From Leptodontidium sp. MPI-SDFR-AT-0119 (lineage: Eukaryota > Ascomycota > Leotiomycetes > Helotiales > Leptodontidiaceae), in contig JAHLEZ010000024.1 of assembly GCA_020726505.1 (NCBI GenBank), positions 744,001-808,000 on the forward strand: a DNA stretch of 64,000 nucleotides, written 5' to 3'. Below are positions 22,134 to 36,088 of the stretch, one piece after another; within the stretch, counting starts at the first letter, position 1; every line of letters starts with the position of its first letter. The position numbers were made by a program, and so were the translations under genes. The notes beneath the pieces are model-generated. The model made no database searches, was not told the origin of the DNA, and saw only the letters and a program-made list of their open reading frames with translations.

Positions 22134-25100
22134 GTTATGAGCCCCGTAAACTATTAAAGCTTCCCAGTCGCATATACGCGCCGACGTGGCTCTATAAAGG
22201 CATACAAAGGCTTTCTCACCGCTACCTCTCACACGTACTAGCAGTATTCAAAAGCCTGTCAACAACCCTTAAATCACTAAAACCTCTTCGAAATCATCAT
22301 TTATATACCCAAAACCGACAATGTCACTTCTAAAGCTACCTACGGACTACAATTTAAAGGCGCGGAAGGATTAAGCGACATAGCACTTACGCTTGACATT
22401 CTATACTAGCTTTATAGGTGCACTAAATATAGTAGACCCCAGCGCTCTTACGACAGGCCATATCCCAAACCACCGACCTAAGGCTCTAACGCTTGAAAGT
22501 ACTACGCAAGAGGTTACAAAGACTCAGTTGAGCTAGTATTACGCTAATATTGCAGCTTAGAAAGTAGCAAACCCACAACCGTCTTTAACGCCTAAGTCGT
22601 CCGACAACGCGTGGGCTACACTTACCCCAGCTATATCGACAGATGCCCTAATAGGAGGGACAAGTCTAGAAGAAGTTAGTCTACCTCTATACCTAACGAT
22701 TACAGAGGTATAGTAGATCTACGCAACACAAGCTAAGGAGTACTAGTACACGCTTGCTGAATAAACGAGCTAAAATAACAAGTACATGGCTTTATATAAC
22801 TGGCTCTTTGAAACGGTGGACGATTTGCTTTTGGACTTTGCGATTAGGGAACTAACCGACAAGAGCGACCTGAGCTTACAAACGTTAGTTAGTACACTTT
22901 AGCGCGATATAGTACTATTAGAATCGTCAGTCCTTACAATAGTAGTCACAAAATACGATAAGGTTTTAAAGGAGGCACATAAAGGAAAAGTCAACGTTAA
23001 CTAATAAATAAAGGACTTCTTGAAGGCTTATAGGAATACTAAAGCGTATAATATACCTGAAGTCAAGGGTACTATGGCTCTAAAGAAGTGGTTACGTGCT
23101 ATAGGAGCTCACATGTACCCTAATTAAGTAAATCCTATCCTTAGTACAGTTATACGCGACGACTAACTTAGAAAAGAGTATAGTTTTACTCTTGACGACT
23201 ATATTCAAGTACTCCCTAGTATAGACTAAGAGCACACTATATTCAAGAAGCCTAAGCGTTAAGGAGGGGGTAGTGGTTAATACTTAACCCTTAGAGGAAT
23301 AGATAATAGTACGTCAGGCGTAAGCTCCAGCAGATCTCGCTTTCGCGGCCAAAGTAACTTATGCCTATACGGCATAAACAGTAAGCACTTCTTTAAGCCG
23401 CTCAAGTGCTGGAGACTACGTTATACAATTAATAGAACGACTACTGAAGGCATAAAGTATATACTAAACGCTAACGAGGTAATTATAACTTACAAGAAGT
23501 TAGAGATTATAGACTTTAGGGAGCTTAAGGCCGCTATAGCCAAAGAAGGTTAGAAGTACGTTGTAATAGCCAAAATTACTAGAGCCAATAGTACTAGTAC
23601 CTCTAAACTTACTATTAACGCCAAAACAGCTAATGCTACTGTACTTGTAAGAAATAAAAACAAAAGTAAAGCTACGTGGGAAGGGACAGGGAGTATTAAC
23701 GTAGCTATACTTGACTTAAACCTTCTTAACGATATAATCTAAGACGATACTCTTAACGCTGGTATCTATAGTATTATAGAGTTCCAACGCCACCCTTTGT
23801 TAGATAACACTCTAATTAACAACTACGGCGCAACTCACTTAGTTAATAGTATTAATAAACTAGTCCCCGGCAACTTTAAACGCACTACAAGAGAATCAGT
23901 TGACGCGAGTACCTCAAACTTACTAATTATTAAGAGAAGTACACGTATCTTTAAAAACGCTATATATAGACTTGCCAGACTATACACTAGGGACCTAACG
24001 CTATTTAATATAGCGGTTGTAGAGGGGTTTAATATTAATATTATCTTAGAGAGCCTCCTTACACAGTCGGGGGTATAGTATAATAGTACTGACACGACTT
24101 TGCGCGTAGGCAATACTAAAGAGAGCTATGTAATAAGAAACCTATAGCGTAAGTGGAACCTTATAGTATTTAAATACAAGCTAATTAATAACTGCTCGCG
24201 CTCTCCACAACTGCGTGTATTTATAAAGACTCGTAGATCTTCTATTATAATAATGTACTTAATAATCAGTAGACGACTATACCCTCTCAAAAAGTATACC
24301 TTTTAATTATCTCGCCGGTTCTTACGACCCTAGAGCGACACAGCACAGATATAACACTTACGGGCTAGTCACTTCAGCAAAATAGCCCTAAAAGCTCTTG
24401 TGAAGTATGCCCGTAATGTCTAAATTAATAGAATCACTAGTATATAATGCGAAAGCTGTGCTGCGACACACTTAAATTAACGACTATTATGTAGAGAGTC
24501 AGACAATAAGTCCCCGAGACCTTTCTTTAGAGTCGCATAGGACCTATTTAACTACCTTGTAGGCTACAATAACACATACTAGCTATTATTAATTAAGGAC
24601 GAATACAATAGAAAGCTTTTCGCATTCACACTCACGAGTAAAGCCAACGAGTTAATTATAGGAGTACTTAAAGCATTTGAGGCATGGACTAGACGCTAAT
24701 ACGGTCTAGCCATATATAAAGTCAAGTCCGACAACGACACGTCTGTAATTAACACAAGATACTAGACCTAGTACGACTAATAGGCGTTAAACAATGGCAT
24801 TAACCTAAAGCCTACTCCTGTCTATATATATAAGCTAAATAGAGGTATAAAAAGAGCTAGTGGAGAGTTAATTACTAAGGCCTTGAAAATGATAATAGGC
24901 GCCAATTTACTATCTAAGCTGTAGCCGGAGGCTATTTTAATAGCTACACACCTTTATAATATATCGCCACTAGCCAAGAGAGCTATATAATCGCCAAACG
25001 AAGTACTAGAGGCATAGTTCAGGCAGTATTTTCAGTAGTACGATCTATATATAGTGAAGAGGTTAATAGTCGATTTAAGACTTAACTAGAGTAATATTTT

Positions 25101-28100
25101 TATATATAGCGCTAAAGCTTACGTAATAATTAAAGACTAACAAGCTCTCCGTGACAAGAGAGGCTTTAAGGTCAACCTAAGGGGGCACGTCAGTTACTTA
25201 GTTAACTACTATATAACTAATATATACAAGATCTAGATACCTCTACTAAAGTGTGTAATACGTACTCGAAACGTTATTTTTAATGAGGCATAGTTCTATA
25301 ATAAGTAAGTAGTAGTCGGCTAACTACTACTAATACTTAAATAGGTCGTTAATATACTTACGGAGCCTAAGGCCGCTTAAGACGCCGAGTTAGCCATCAA
25401 ACACGTAAGGGACGAGTATACGGAGGCGAAAAATAGTACTAAATTAAATAAGCTACTGTTTAACTTAATAGAAGTCGACGAAGTTTCTACGGAGGTAGTC
25501 CTATACGTAACTACTGAGGCGGGACTGCCTATTCCACGAGAGTACTAGAATGAGATAATACTGTTAAATTCACGAATTAACACGTCGGGGGACAACATAA
25601 AGCTTAATAAAGACGATATAAAAGTTCTAGTAATAATAAAAAGCCTAGGCACACCAAGACAAACTCGAAGCCAGATATAACGAAACGAATATATCAAGCC
25701 TAGGAGGGGTGCCCCACGTACGAAACTACTACACTAGATTAAGGGTACGCGCAAATTAATACCTCAAGTTGTAATTTAGAGTAGAACACGAGACAACTAA
25801 AGTCAATTATTGCGCCAAACTAAAGTAACTAGTATAGGCCCAGGAAGTGCACTATAGCACGAAAACACCTCGTCTAAGGAGGATTACGACGACGAGCTAG
25901 AGGAAGAATAATAATTACTCCTAGAAAACACACTATTAGAGACAATAATATAACCCCTGTTAAAAGAAACTATGTCTCAAGAGACCTTAGACGAAGTGTT
26001 ATAAGCACTTAACCAAAGTCAACTACACCCTATTACTCGAGCTTAGCGGAGAAGGCGAGCTAGAGAGACAATATAATTGAATAAACAGTTAAAGATTAGG
26101 CCGGGAGTATACTCTTTTATAACAAGGGAGCTCTTAAGCGCCGAGTCTATAGACTAAAAAGACAAGAACTATACGCAAATCGCATCTTTTACTACGACGT
26201 TCTAGAATAAAGACGTGACGCGAGAAGATAATAAAGACTATAGAACTATATATATTGTCTTTGTAACTATAGTTAGTGGCGAAACGATTAGAGCACAGGA
26301 AATTACAAGCTCTAAAATAACACAACTATATTAGGCAAAGCTTCTGACAGTATTAAAGTACTAGCAGAACTTAGACTAGTACTCGTGGGGAGAACGCTTC
26401 TAAGAGGACGTACACAAGGAGATGGAGAACCTCTAGGCTAAGAAATACTAGTATATCGTGCCTAAGGCAGACACTAAAACGACGCCTATACTACTAAAAT
26501 GAGTGTTTACTTACAAAGTTAACTTAGTTAGATAGCTTGTACGCACTAAATCGCGTATCGTTGTTAGGGGTGACCTACAGGAGGATGCTACTATATTCTC
26601 CACGTACGCCTCTATACTATTGGCGAGGTCTTTTTGTGTTACGATAGCCCTAGTAGCCTAATTTGACTTAGAAGTTAAGTAGTACGACGTCGTGAACGCT
26701 TTTATTAATATAAAACGAGACGAACAAAGTACACCCGTCTACTGTTACCTTCTTGACAGTTTCAAGCAGCCCGGCATGGTTATAGAGATCGACAGAGCCT
26801 TATATAGCCTACGCGACTCCCTAGCCCTATAGTATAGCGACTTCTTAACTACACTTAGAAGCCTTAGTCTAGAGCCACTTATAAAAGAGCCCTGTATATT
26901 TATAAATAATAAGCATATAGTGTTTATAGCCTTCTACGTAAACGATATATAAGTACTATACCACAAGTCAAACCTTGTTATAGCGGCCAAAATCACTGAT
27001 GGCCTTAATAAAGCCTACGAGCTAACTATAATAAGTGACGTGGAGTAATTTCTAAGGGTACGAATTATACGAGATAGACATACGAGAATAGTCACGTTAG
27101 TCCACGACACGTATATAGAGAAGGTGGCCTGGAAATTCAGCTTAGTAGATAGTAACTACCCGAGTACCCCTCTGCCGTACTACGACTTAGTCAAAAACAC
27201 GGGCAAAGTGACGAAGGCACAAATTAAGGAGTACCAAGAAAAGGTCAGATCTATCTTATACACGGCTGTCATAATTAGACTAGACGTAGCTTTTGCAGCT
27301 TCACAGCTGTCGTAATTCTTGACGAACCTAAGCTAGAAGTACCTATAGGCTGTCGATTAGACGATACGTTACTTATTTAGTACACGCTTCTTAGGGATCG
27401 TTTATAACTATTAACAGCGCGAAACGCAGCTTATAATAACGTCTAATGCCTCTTTCGTAGATAATTTAGAAACTAGGCGTTCTTTACAAGGGCTTGTTAT
27501 TCTTTTGTTCGGGGGTGTTATACTATAGAAAGCATCTAGGCAAGACACAGTCACTACCTCGACTATAGAAGCTAAGCTCTTGGGGGTAGAGCGAACTATA
27601 AAGGAGGTTATAGCACTACAGAGGCTCTTTAAAGAAATATACCTTAATATAGGGTGCCCCTAGAATATCTTCTATAATAACTAATAGACGATTAAGCTTA
27701 TAATTAGAGAGAACTAGTGTATATCGACTAAGCTTAAGCACGTTAATATTTAAAATATATAATTACGCCAAGAGTACTAAAAGGGCAGTTTTAAGGTTAC
27801 ATACTTGTCTACAAGTGAGATATACGCTAATGGCCTCACTAAAAACCTCCCACGCTAGAAGTTTGAGACCTTCTTAGTACTACTTAACTTATAAGATACT
27901 AAGGCGTCAGTAGAAAAGCTTAATTAAAGCTTACACCTTATTACAAAACATACTCTTTTGTTTTTCCTTTGTAATTTTCAAGGTAATACTGTCACTTCAA
28001 GTATGATCTTTTTAAGAAGTTAAGGGCAGGAATTCTATTCCGGCTAAAGCTATAATTAAACTAACCTAAACTAAACTAACGCAAAGTAAGTATATAAGGG

Positions 28101-28177
28101 CCCGTTCCTAAGCTACTTATAAAGTAGTAAACTATAACTCTGAAGGGGCACGTTCCCAAGCCGCTATTAGTCGCGAA

Positions 28178-29025
28178 CTAAACAACTAATAAGTCCATTA
28201 TCTCCCCTAGGAGCTCCTTAAGGCGGCGGCGGCGGGCTGCCACATCAGCAGTGACAGCAGCAGCAGTAACAAGGACACTAGCACTAGTACTAACACCACG
28301 CATAAGTAAGAGGATTAGGCGGGGGGTGGCTGGGGCTGGGGTAGCAGGGGCGGCGGCTAAGCCAAAGTCAGTACGTTTAAAGTCTGTTTATAAAGACAAA
28401 GTAAATATACTAGGTAGTGCAGTAACTAGAGCGGCAGCTAAGGCAGCGGCTGACCCTATCAGTATACTTGAAGTATGTTTTGCAAAGGTAAAGTGAATAT
28501 ACCGGGGGCAGCAATTGCTTCTCGGACCGAAGCCTAGAGACGTCTCAACTACTAGTTAGAGTTAGCTAACTTTAAAAACACAAGAACTAAAGTAAAACTT
28601 ACACGGGTGCGATTAGCACCGCGCTTCTCCTCTACAAAGGCCGCGAAGGCGACCGTAACACTAGGCCTAACAAGACCGGCACAACTATAATTCTAACCGT
28701 GGCACCGCAGGCACCGCACCGAGCTAACTACGCTTTAACAGATACTAACAGGGAGAGTACCCTTTAAGGCAGCTTTTACGTATACCAGGCAGGGAACCTC
28801 CCTATTAACACCTGCCTTAGTACGACGGCGAGGGGTGGCTAGGGCGGGGGCAAGGGCGGGCGAGGGGGTACGGGGGCGAGCCGCAAGCTATTATAACATA
28901 TTAAAACTATTCTTAAAAGAACAAAGAGCACAAGGGAAACTTACACTTCTTATTATACGAGCAGCGGCGGCGTTAACAGCGCGGGCGGCTTTAGTAGCCT
29001 TTCGGCGGGACAAAACACGAGCCAT
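28178..29025 (-). pseudogene. Five-exon Cys-rich accessory gene antisense to Copia-B pol
   Basis: Minus strand, from ATG 29025 (MARVLSRRKATKAARAV) to TAG 28178-28180. Exons are 29025-28945, 28887-28603, 28533-28503, 28449-28411 and 28356-28178. All introns are 53-69 nt; donors are GTAAGT or GTATAT, with CTAAC/CTGAT/CTGAC-like branch sites and AG acceptors. The phases agree, and 615 nt give 205 codons including the stop. Exon 2 holds a Cys-rich motif, C-X2-[Y for C]-X13-C-X8-C-X2-C-X6-C. Only two stops interrupt it, both explained by CAA to TAA and CAG to TAG. The rest is Ala/Arg/Pro-rich. I do not recognise a named family; it is probably a small zinc-binding protein. Confidence 0.7.
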
Positions 29026-29063
29026 TTTGAAGTATAGTACGCTTAAAGAGGGAAGTTACGATA

Positions 29064-29077
29064 GGGGGGGGGGGGGG
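29064..29077. repeat. Homopolymer of 14 G
   Basis: A run of 14 G lies just upstream of the start codon of the antisense gene in Copia-B (C-run on its coding strand). It is an unusual tract inside an otherwise AT-rich island. Confidence 0.95.
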
Positions 29078-29266
29078 CACTTGCCTATATACTCACGACT
29101 ACCTATTTAGTATGTTTACTTTAGCTACTACTTATCATTTTCCCTTATTATTTGTCGCTTTCATATTATTAGTTATATATTATATGTCGATTTCCTATTG
29201 TCTATTATATTTATTAAGCACTTGTTTACTTCGCCAAAGCTTAGTATTGTCCTTAGCGAGGGGGTG

Positions 29267-29463
29267 TGTCGTGCAGGTTATAGTCGGCCGACTAAGCGAG
29301 CCTAATCAAAGGCACTATAGCCAAAGCGCCCGCGACCTCTATATTCAGGGAGCTTAAATAGACTATACGTAGAGTAGACAACAATTAATTACAGTACTGC
29401 GCATACCTCAATAATACGTTAAATACGCCTCTGTGGAGCCTCTAGGCGTGCTCTTGCACGACA
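29267..29463 (+). repeat. 3' LTR of Copia-B
   Basis: 197 bp, preceded by a purine-rich tract (GCGAGGGGG) that could be the polypurine tract. It carries more TpA changes than the 5' LTR. Confidence 0.93.
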
Positions 29464-29948
29464 CCGTCTATATCTCTTAAGGTATTAATAAAAGTATTAA
29501 TCACGTCGAAGCACTTGACTTTTAAATTAAAATAAGTTACGAGTGCTATAGTAATTCTAAAAGACTTTACGAAGAGCGTGCTAGTGTATATTAATATAAT
29601 CGTTGCCTCACTTTAGAGATCACCTCGAACTACTATTTGAGAGCGGCATCTTAAGATATATCTGTCTTTATTAGGCTTATATTTGAAGACTTACATAAGC
29701 GGGACGAGTGTATTTATAGTACTTGAATCGTACTTCTGTGAGTGCTAGTATTTATGTTTATTTATGTTCCCTATTTCTAACTTATAGTCTTTTAGAAACT
29801 ACCTTCTTATTAAGTAGTTCTTAAGATTACTCTACCTTTTTAGTTTTAGTAGAAGATCTTAGACCTTGACTTTAGGAAGTGAGAACTTCCCTTTTAGTAG
29901 CGGGCGATTTACTTATATCACTGCCGCGATTACTAAATATATTGTCTT

Positions 29949-30203
29949 TATTGGTCCACAGGTCCTTACATAGTCATACTTCAGTCTGGAAAGGGGGTGC
30001 AGGTTAAAGTCAGGGGTCAGAGCTTAGCCGGACTGTTTTCGGTAGAGATTCGGTGGGGTTTCGTAGTATATAGTCTGGCTTTCCTCGCATTCTCTTAGAA
30101 TATATATAGATTTTAAACTATACATTTATTACTCTGTCGCTATACTCACATTAGAATATATTCATACATACGGCGTAGTACATAAACCGGTACTACACCG
30201 ACA
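29949..30203 (+). repeat. 5' LTR of Copia-C copy 1
   Basis: 255 bp. Homologous LTRs lie at 37245-37499 (direct) and 59496-59751 (inverted). Confidence 0.9.
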
Positions 30204-33200
30204 CTAATTAGTGGCAAGCTTGTATCGTTAACCTTACTATAAATAGAAAAGGTCTCAAGTTATAAAGCGGATTTTGGGCTTTAACTTAAGGAGTACTTTA
30301 TTGTATTTTCCTTAAAGGGCATTTTACCTTTTCTAGATCGTGGAGGGAAGGCAACTTTTCTCTTGAGACTCAATTAGGACAATTACACGTCAGAGAAGAG
30401 CTATTATAATATAATAGTTACTCTACGAAGATTATTAATTTAATATCCTTGAATTTAGAACTTTAGATCTTTAAGAAACCTATTCGGGAACCTACTAGAT
30501 CACCTACGAATCGTATCCGATACAATAGCGGATACTTTAGACCGTACGCCGAAGCTAGAATTGACTCCGGAAACATTTAATAACACGGCTATACTAAGAG
30601 AAACGCTAAATCCTAGTCTAGCCTTTATAAGAGATATAACGGTATACTCGCGGAAGTTTCGTAAATCCTTTTATAACGGCCGCATTAAAGGAGAATTCCT
30701 TTTTTAAGACTTTTAGGAGTATTTTAAGGGTTAAATAGTAAAGGAGTTTAGATTAGTTAAGGTTATAAAACGCATATACCTTAAGGACGACCTACGAGCC
30801 TTTAGTGTATTTATACGACGATAAAGGGGGACGAGAATAGTAGAGGCTTTAGTAAAGGTAATGTAAGCTAAGGAAAATCTATAACTAGAGGACTAAATAG
30901 AGATGCAAATTCGGAACTACCCCGAATTAGTACTAAATTACATCTGGGAATTACTCTCCCGACTACCACTACTATTCCTAATAATACTTTAATAAAATCA
31001 ACCCCCGATGTCTTCATAACACTAATTAGAGGTAATTATTTATTCCGTGGAGGAAGACACTCCTTCGGAAGGGTTAAGAGTAAAGCTTACGAAGACGATT
31101 TAGTTATTAAGATTACTTAAGATCTTCTTTACTAAAGGAGATGAGATCGAGGATTTATATAATATAACCCCCTTACTTATAATCCCAAAGAAGAAGTTCT
31201 TATTTACTCTTAAGAGAGATCCCCTGAGTAATCTCCACTTATGGAGATTAAATAACCACGCGTTACCGAATCCTATATTAACGCTAGTAATATACCCACG
31301 GGACGGGTCATTACTACTATTTAAGGTTCCTAAGACTACTAAACCACATATAAAGCCGATTCGGCTATTATAATATATTATAGATTTATTAACCCCGGAC
31401 CAAGCAAAATTGTTAGTAAACCTTACTAAGATGTACACTAAGGAGCTCTAATATAACAGAGACAAGGACTACTTAAATAAGAAGTTCCACATCTTCGCCG
31501 ACTTATGTTAAAGAGCGTCAGTTGAGACTAAGGTCTAAAACCGAGCCTTTCCGTCGATGTTACGAGACGAAGCTAGTTCGTACTACTACTAGTACCTTTA
31601 GAATAAGAGGTACTTATTTAATAAGCTTATTAAGACAACTCGCGAATACTTTAAGATAAAGGAGAAAGCTAATAAGTTCCTTAGCCGGTGGTTTAATCTA
31701 ACCTTCTCGTTATTTTAGGAGAAGCCTTACTAAACGGGAAAACTAGTGTTAACCTAATTAAAGAACTTCGCTAAGGAACTATAAAGTATTTAGCTTAGCC
31801 TAAAGGACAACAATATACGAAACGATAAGACGCTTCGTGATAAACTCGTGTAAGAAGTATTAAGGAACCCCCTCTTTAAGATAGCCTTGTTTTAAGCACC
31901 CCTTACTTTCCCTATATTAATAGATAATCTTCGCTCCGCCGTCGGCGTTAAGGTAACTCATAACTCGGGATCGAGGGTAAGTAAGTACTCTAGATTACAT
32001 ACGAATCGCCACCGATCTTATGTCACAAATAAGACGGCTTATTACTTTAATTATAAGATGAAATTTTCAAGTAAAAACAAACGCGGAGACAAATTCTAGC
32101 CTATACTAGGCTACCTAGGCTATATTATCTACAAGAAGATAAACTGCCATAATAGTCGTTACTTCGACAAAGAGTAGGCAGCGTTTAAGGCAAGATACTT
32201 CGCGGCGCGTAAGGCCGAAAAAGTGAAAGCTATAAATAAGACCTTTAGGAGCTACTTAGCTTATGTTAAGGGAATCGACCCCAATTCTAATTAAAACCGG
32301 ACTACATCCGGACACTATTTAGGAAACTACTAGGATACGGATTTAAACACTTTAATAAATATTAACGACTCTTTAGAGAGTTCCGACGATGATAATAACG
32401 ATAGCATTATAAACTTCACGACTATATTTATAGCAAGTGAGACATAGTATAATACACGAGAAGTCATAAGGCAACTTAAAAAGAGGAAGGCTACTTATAT
32501 CCTAAAAAGCAAAATTAAGAGACCCGCTCTTAGTAAGGCCTATATAACGTAATAAACAAACAAATTCTTTTAAGGATTATTAATTAATATAGGGGCATTT
32601 AATAAAAACACGGGAAGAATTAACTAGTTATAAGCTTTATAACGAATTTAAGATGTCAAGTTTAACACTAGTTAGGCGGGCTAGAGCCAGATTACATTCG
32701 GTGCCGGTTCGCGACCGTCTTTAGGGGTTGCCACAGTTAATACTCCGGTTAAAGAAATAGACTTCTAAATCGTAGACGCAAATATCCTATTTCTAGTTTG
32801 TTTATAATAGTTAAATGTGCTAAATACGTAGTATAATAACTTACGCAACGTCTTAATTTAGGGCGACAAGAAGCACTTAATTATATAGAAGTATAAGCAT
32901 CTATAATTACTTTTGGATTAACATCGTTAATTACTAGACACTTCTACCGGAACGATTAATACATACCACTTGATTAAACCAGAAATACGTCGGCTTTATA
33001 GGCGTTTCGAACACCCTTCGGTAAAACGTCTTCAGTACCTACTAAATCAAGCTGACCATAAGTATGATTCGGAAATCATATTAAGGATTAAGGAAATGTG
33101 TAAGCATTACTAGAGGTATATAAACGCTCTATATAAGTTCCGTTTTAAGCTACAAGACAACGTCGACTTTAATTATATAGTTTACGTAGACATCGCGATG

Positions 33201-36088
33201 TTTAAAGAACGATATGCCCTCTATATAGTAAATAAGGCAATAGGTTTTAATGCGGCGAAACTAATTCGAAAGGCCCCCGGTTCCGCTACGGCTCAGGCTA
33301 CTTTTAACGTATTCAAGTTAACATAGATTAACACCTACTTAAGACCTCCAGATTTTGTCGTGTACGACTATAGTACTAATTTTAATTCTAAGGAGTTTCG
33401 AAGTGCACTTAGATTTATGGGTAATACCCCTAAGCTAGTACCTATTAAGGCACACCATTTAATTAGCAAAGTTGAGCAATATCACCGCCCACTACACTAT
33501 GCTTATGAAATCGTTACAGAAGAGTACCCTGAGTTAAGCGACAAAGACTAATTATAAATAGTAGTAAAAGTAGTAAACGATACAACTAAACTTAACGGGC
33601 TCATTCTTATACTACTTGTTTTCGGCGTATACCCTAAAATAACAGAGTTAAACCCCCCAAATCCGTTAGTCGAGTAACGTGTAACTATAATTAAGAAAGT
33701 TATAAAAAAAGTACGGAAAATTTATACTACGCGCAAAGTTAATAATACGTTAGCTATACGAAACGGCCCCGAAACTACTTATATTTACGATCTCCACCTT
33801 AATAATTAAGTTCTAATATATCGAGAGGATAAAGGATAAACAGGACCTTACGATTTCTTGGGTATTAAGGGAGAATTATATAAAATTAATATAAGAAATA
33901 AGAGAATACGTACGTTCCGATCGACTATAGTTCGTCCCTTTAAAACAAATATTTTTAACGTTAAACGATAAAAAGAAAACTTACTAGAGGATATTTATAA
34001 GTAACATCTAAGATCCCTAATTAGAAACACTACTAAAACAGTACTAAATCTACCCTAAATCACTATCTAAATTCCATTTACGAAATACTTATTAAATTTA
34101 CTAATTATTAATAACAATTACGATACTAAAGTGTTTCTAACTAAGAAAAAGACGAGGGACCGAGAGCTATCTACTAAACTTCGCGCTAAAGGGAAGATTA
34201 TAGCGCTTAAATTACTATTCTAATAGTCCCGAAGAACAGAATACGAAGTACTTATTAAAAGGGGTGTTTTTATACCTATCTACAAAGACGACCTTAGAGT
34301 AAGAGGCCGCCGCATCTTTAAGTCAAGAATAATAAACGAGGTCAAAGGTAAGAAGACGTTAGCTTTATATAAGAAGTTAAGGCTAGTAATTTAATACTTT
34401 AATAATAAAGGGAAGAGAGAGATTTTAATTTAATCTTCGATAATTTAACGATTTAACTAATAATTACTTATATTTTTAGCCGCTGCCGTCAAGTACTTAA
34501 ATCGCCTCTGAAACTAGTCTGAATCCTATTTGGCTATTAGGGACATTACTTAAGCTTACGTCCAGGCAGAAACAAGGCTTTTCTAGGACATTTTTACATA
34601 GCCACCGAAAGAGATCGTAGGAGATTTCCCTCTTAACATAATATTTATAATAATACTATTATTATACAATATACTTAAGTTCAGAAACTATTAGTTTAAC
34701 ACATACTACAAACATTATATAAAGAACCTATAAATAAAAACGTTAATATACGACCCATACTTACTAATTAACACTAAGGAAAGCCATGACTTTAAAGTCG
34801 TAGGAATATAAATAAATAATACCTTAATTCTAGGAAATAAGGACTTCTTAGCAAGAGAGTAAAATAAGATTACTAAGGCCGGTTTTATAACGAAGCCGAT
34901 ACAAGTACTACTCCCTACTAAAACTATTACGTTTAATAAATATACTATCTTTATAAATAGGGATAGCTTCTACATGTTTCAAAAGGGTTAGGGAATAAGG
35001 CTAAAGTTAGTCGACGCAAGAAAAAAGGATTATAAGAAGGCCTATAAAGAGTAACGAGCTCGTACGGCTTACCTTGCTATCATTTGTTAACTAAAAGTAA
35101 CATTTGATTTTTTAGTCGCAGCACAACATTAGGATTTGACGGAAGACGACGTTAAGGCCTTAAACTTACGTCTTAAATAGTAAATAAATAACTTAAAAAG
35201 GGGACTTTGATACGTACTAGTTAACTTACGGTCCGCGAAGGTCTACGTTTTTATAGACGATTCTTTTACTAATAATAAGGACCTAAGTTTATAGATAAGT
35301 TTCGTATTAGTAATCGGTGCCGAAACGGTAAGGAATGCGCAATTTACTTTAACTAGTAATATCGTATATACTAACTTAACGAAATACAAGAGAGTAACTC
35401 GTGTAATGCTCGCATCGGAGTTGTATGTTATAATAACTGGTATCGATATATTAATCTCCCTTAATACTACTATTAATATAATAACTAACAAGCTTAGCAT
35501 CCCGCGTCTTCCTACTATTATTTACACGGATTCTTTATCCCTTTATAAGTATATTATCAAGCTCGGTACGACGAAAGAGAAGCGCCTAATAATTAATATT
35601 ATAACTATTCGTTAATCATACGAGCGCAAAGAGTTAACAGAGGTTTAATAAATTAATAGCACTAACAATCCTGCCAACGCTATAACGAAGAGTGCTCTAA
35701 ATAAGGCTCTTCGGGATTTTATTAATACTAACATCCTCACTATTAAGATAGAGGGTTAAGTTTAATAGTCAACTAGAGTTAATTTAGACTAATAACAAAA
35801 GGGTTTTTTATACTCGTTGATTTTTTATATATTTCCTTATAACTCTTATTTATTAATTTATTACTTGTGATTATTTTTATATTTAATTAATTTGCGAAGT
35901 TAAAAACGCATTCGATTTGGTTTTAAACACCCTCTAATTTAAAGTACTAACGAGCGGCCTTACGACAATACTCTAATAAGAATAAATTACCGGTTTTACT
36001 ATAAGGGGCTACTTCTATATAATAGTATAAAGAAAGTGCCGCTACGAAGAACTTACTATAAAGTTAATCCGAAATAGGGCCGAATCCC

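Larger units (their letters stand above)
21937..29463 (+). mobile_element. Copia-B full-length LTR retrotransposon
   Basis: The LTRs are 197 bp (21937-22133 and 29267-29463, TGTCGTGCAGG...TTGCACGACA). CCGTC is duplicated outside (21932-21936, 29464-29468). It is inserted in the reverse transcriptase region of Copia-A. The order is gag (~22790-23760), integrase (~24450-25300; FNYLVGYNNTYW, VLKAFEAWTRR), reverse transcriptase (~26500-27100; VVRGDLQED, VNAFIN, FYVNDI) and RNase H-side sequence (YTAVIIRLDVAFAASQLS, then to ~27930). That is the Ty1/copia order. Most CAA/CAG/TGG codons have become stops. A 1.3-kb tail before the 3' LTR holds a gene on the opposite strand. Confidence 0.93.

Noticed and set aside
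29943..29948. LTR of Copia-C starting at TGTCTT (29943)
   Set aside because: Comparison of three LTRs and the GTCTT duplication places the start at 29949; the TG at 29943 overlaps the duplication.
31100..31438. 112-codon minus-strand frame in Copia-C
   Set aside because: Antisense to gag-pol sequence, with no Cys-rich pattern and not at the accessory-gene position; treated as chance.
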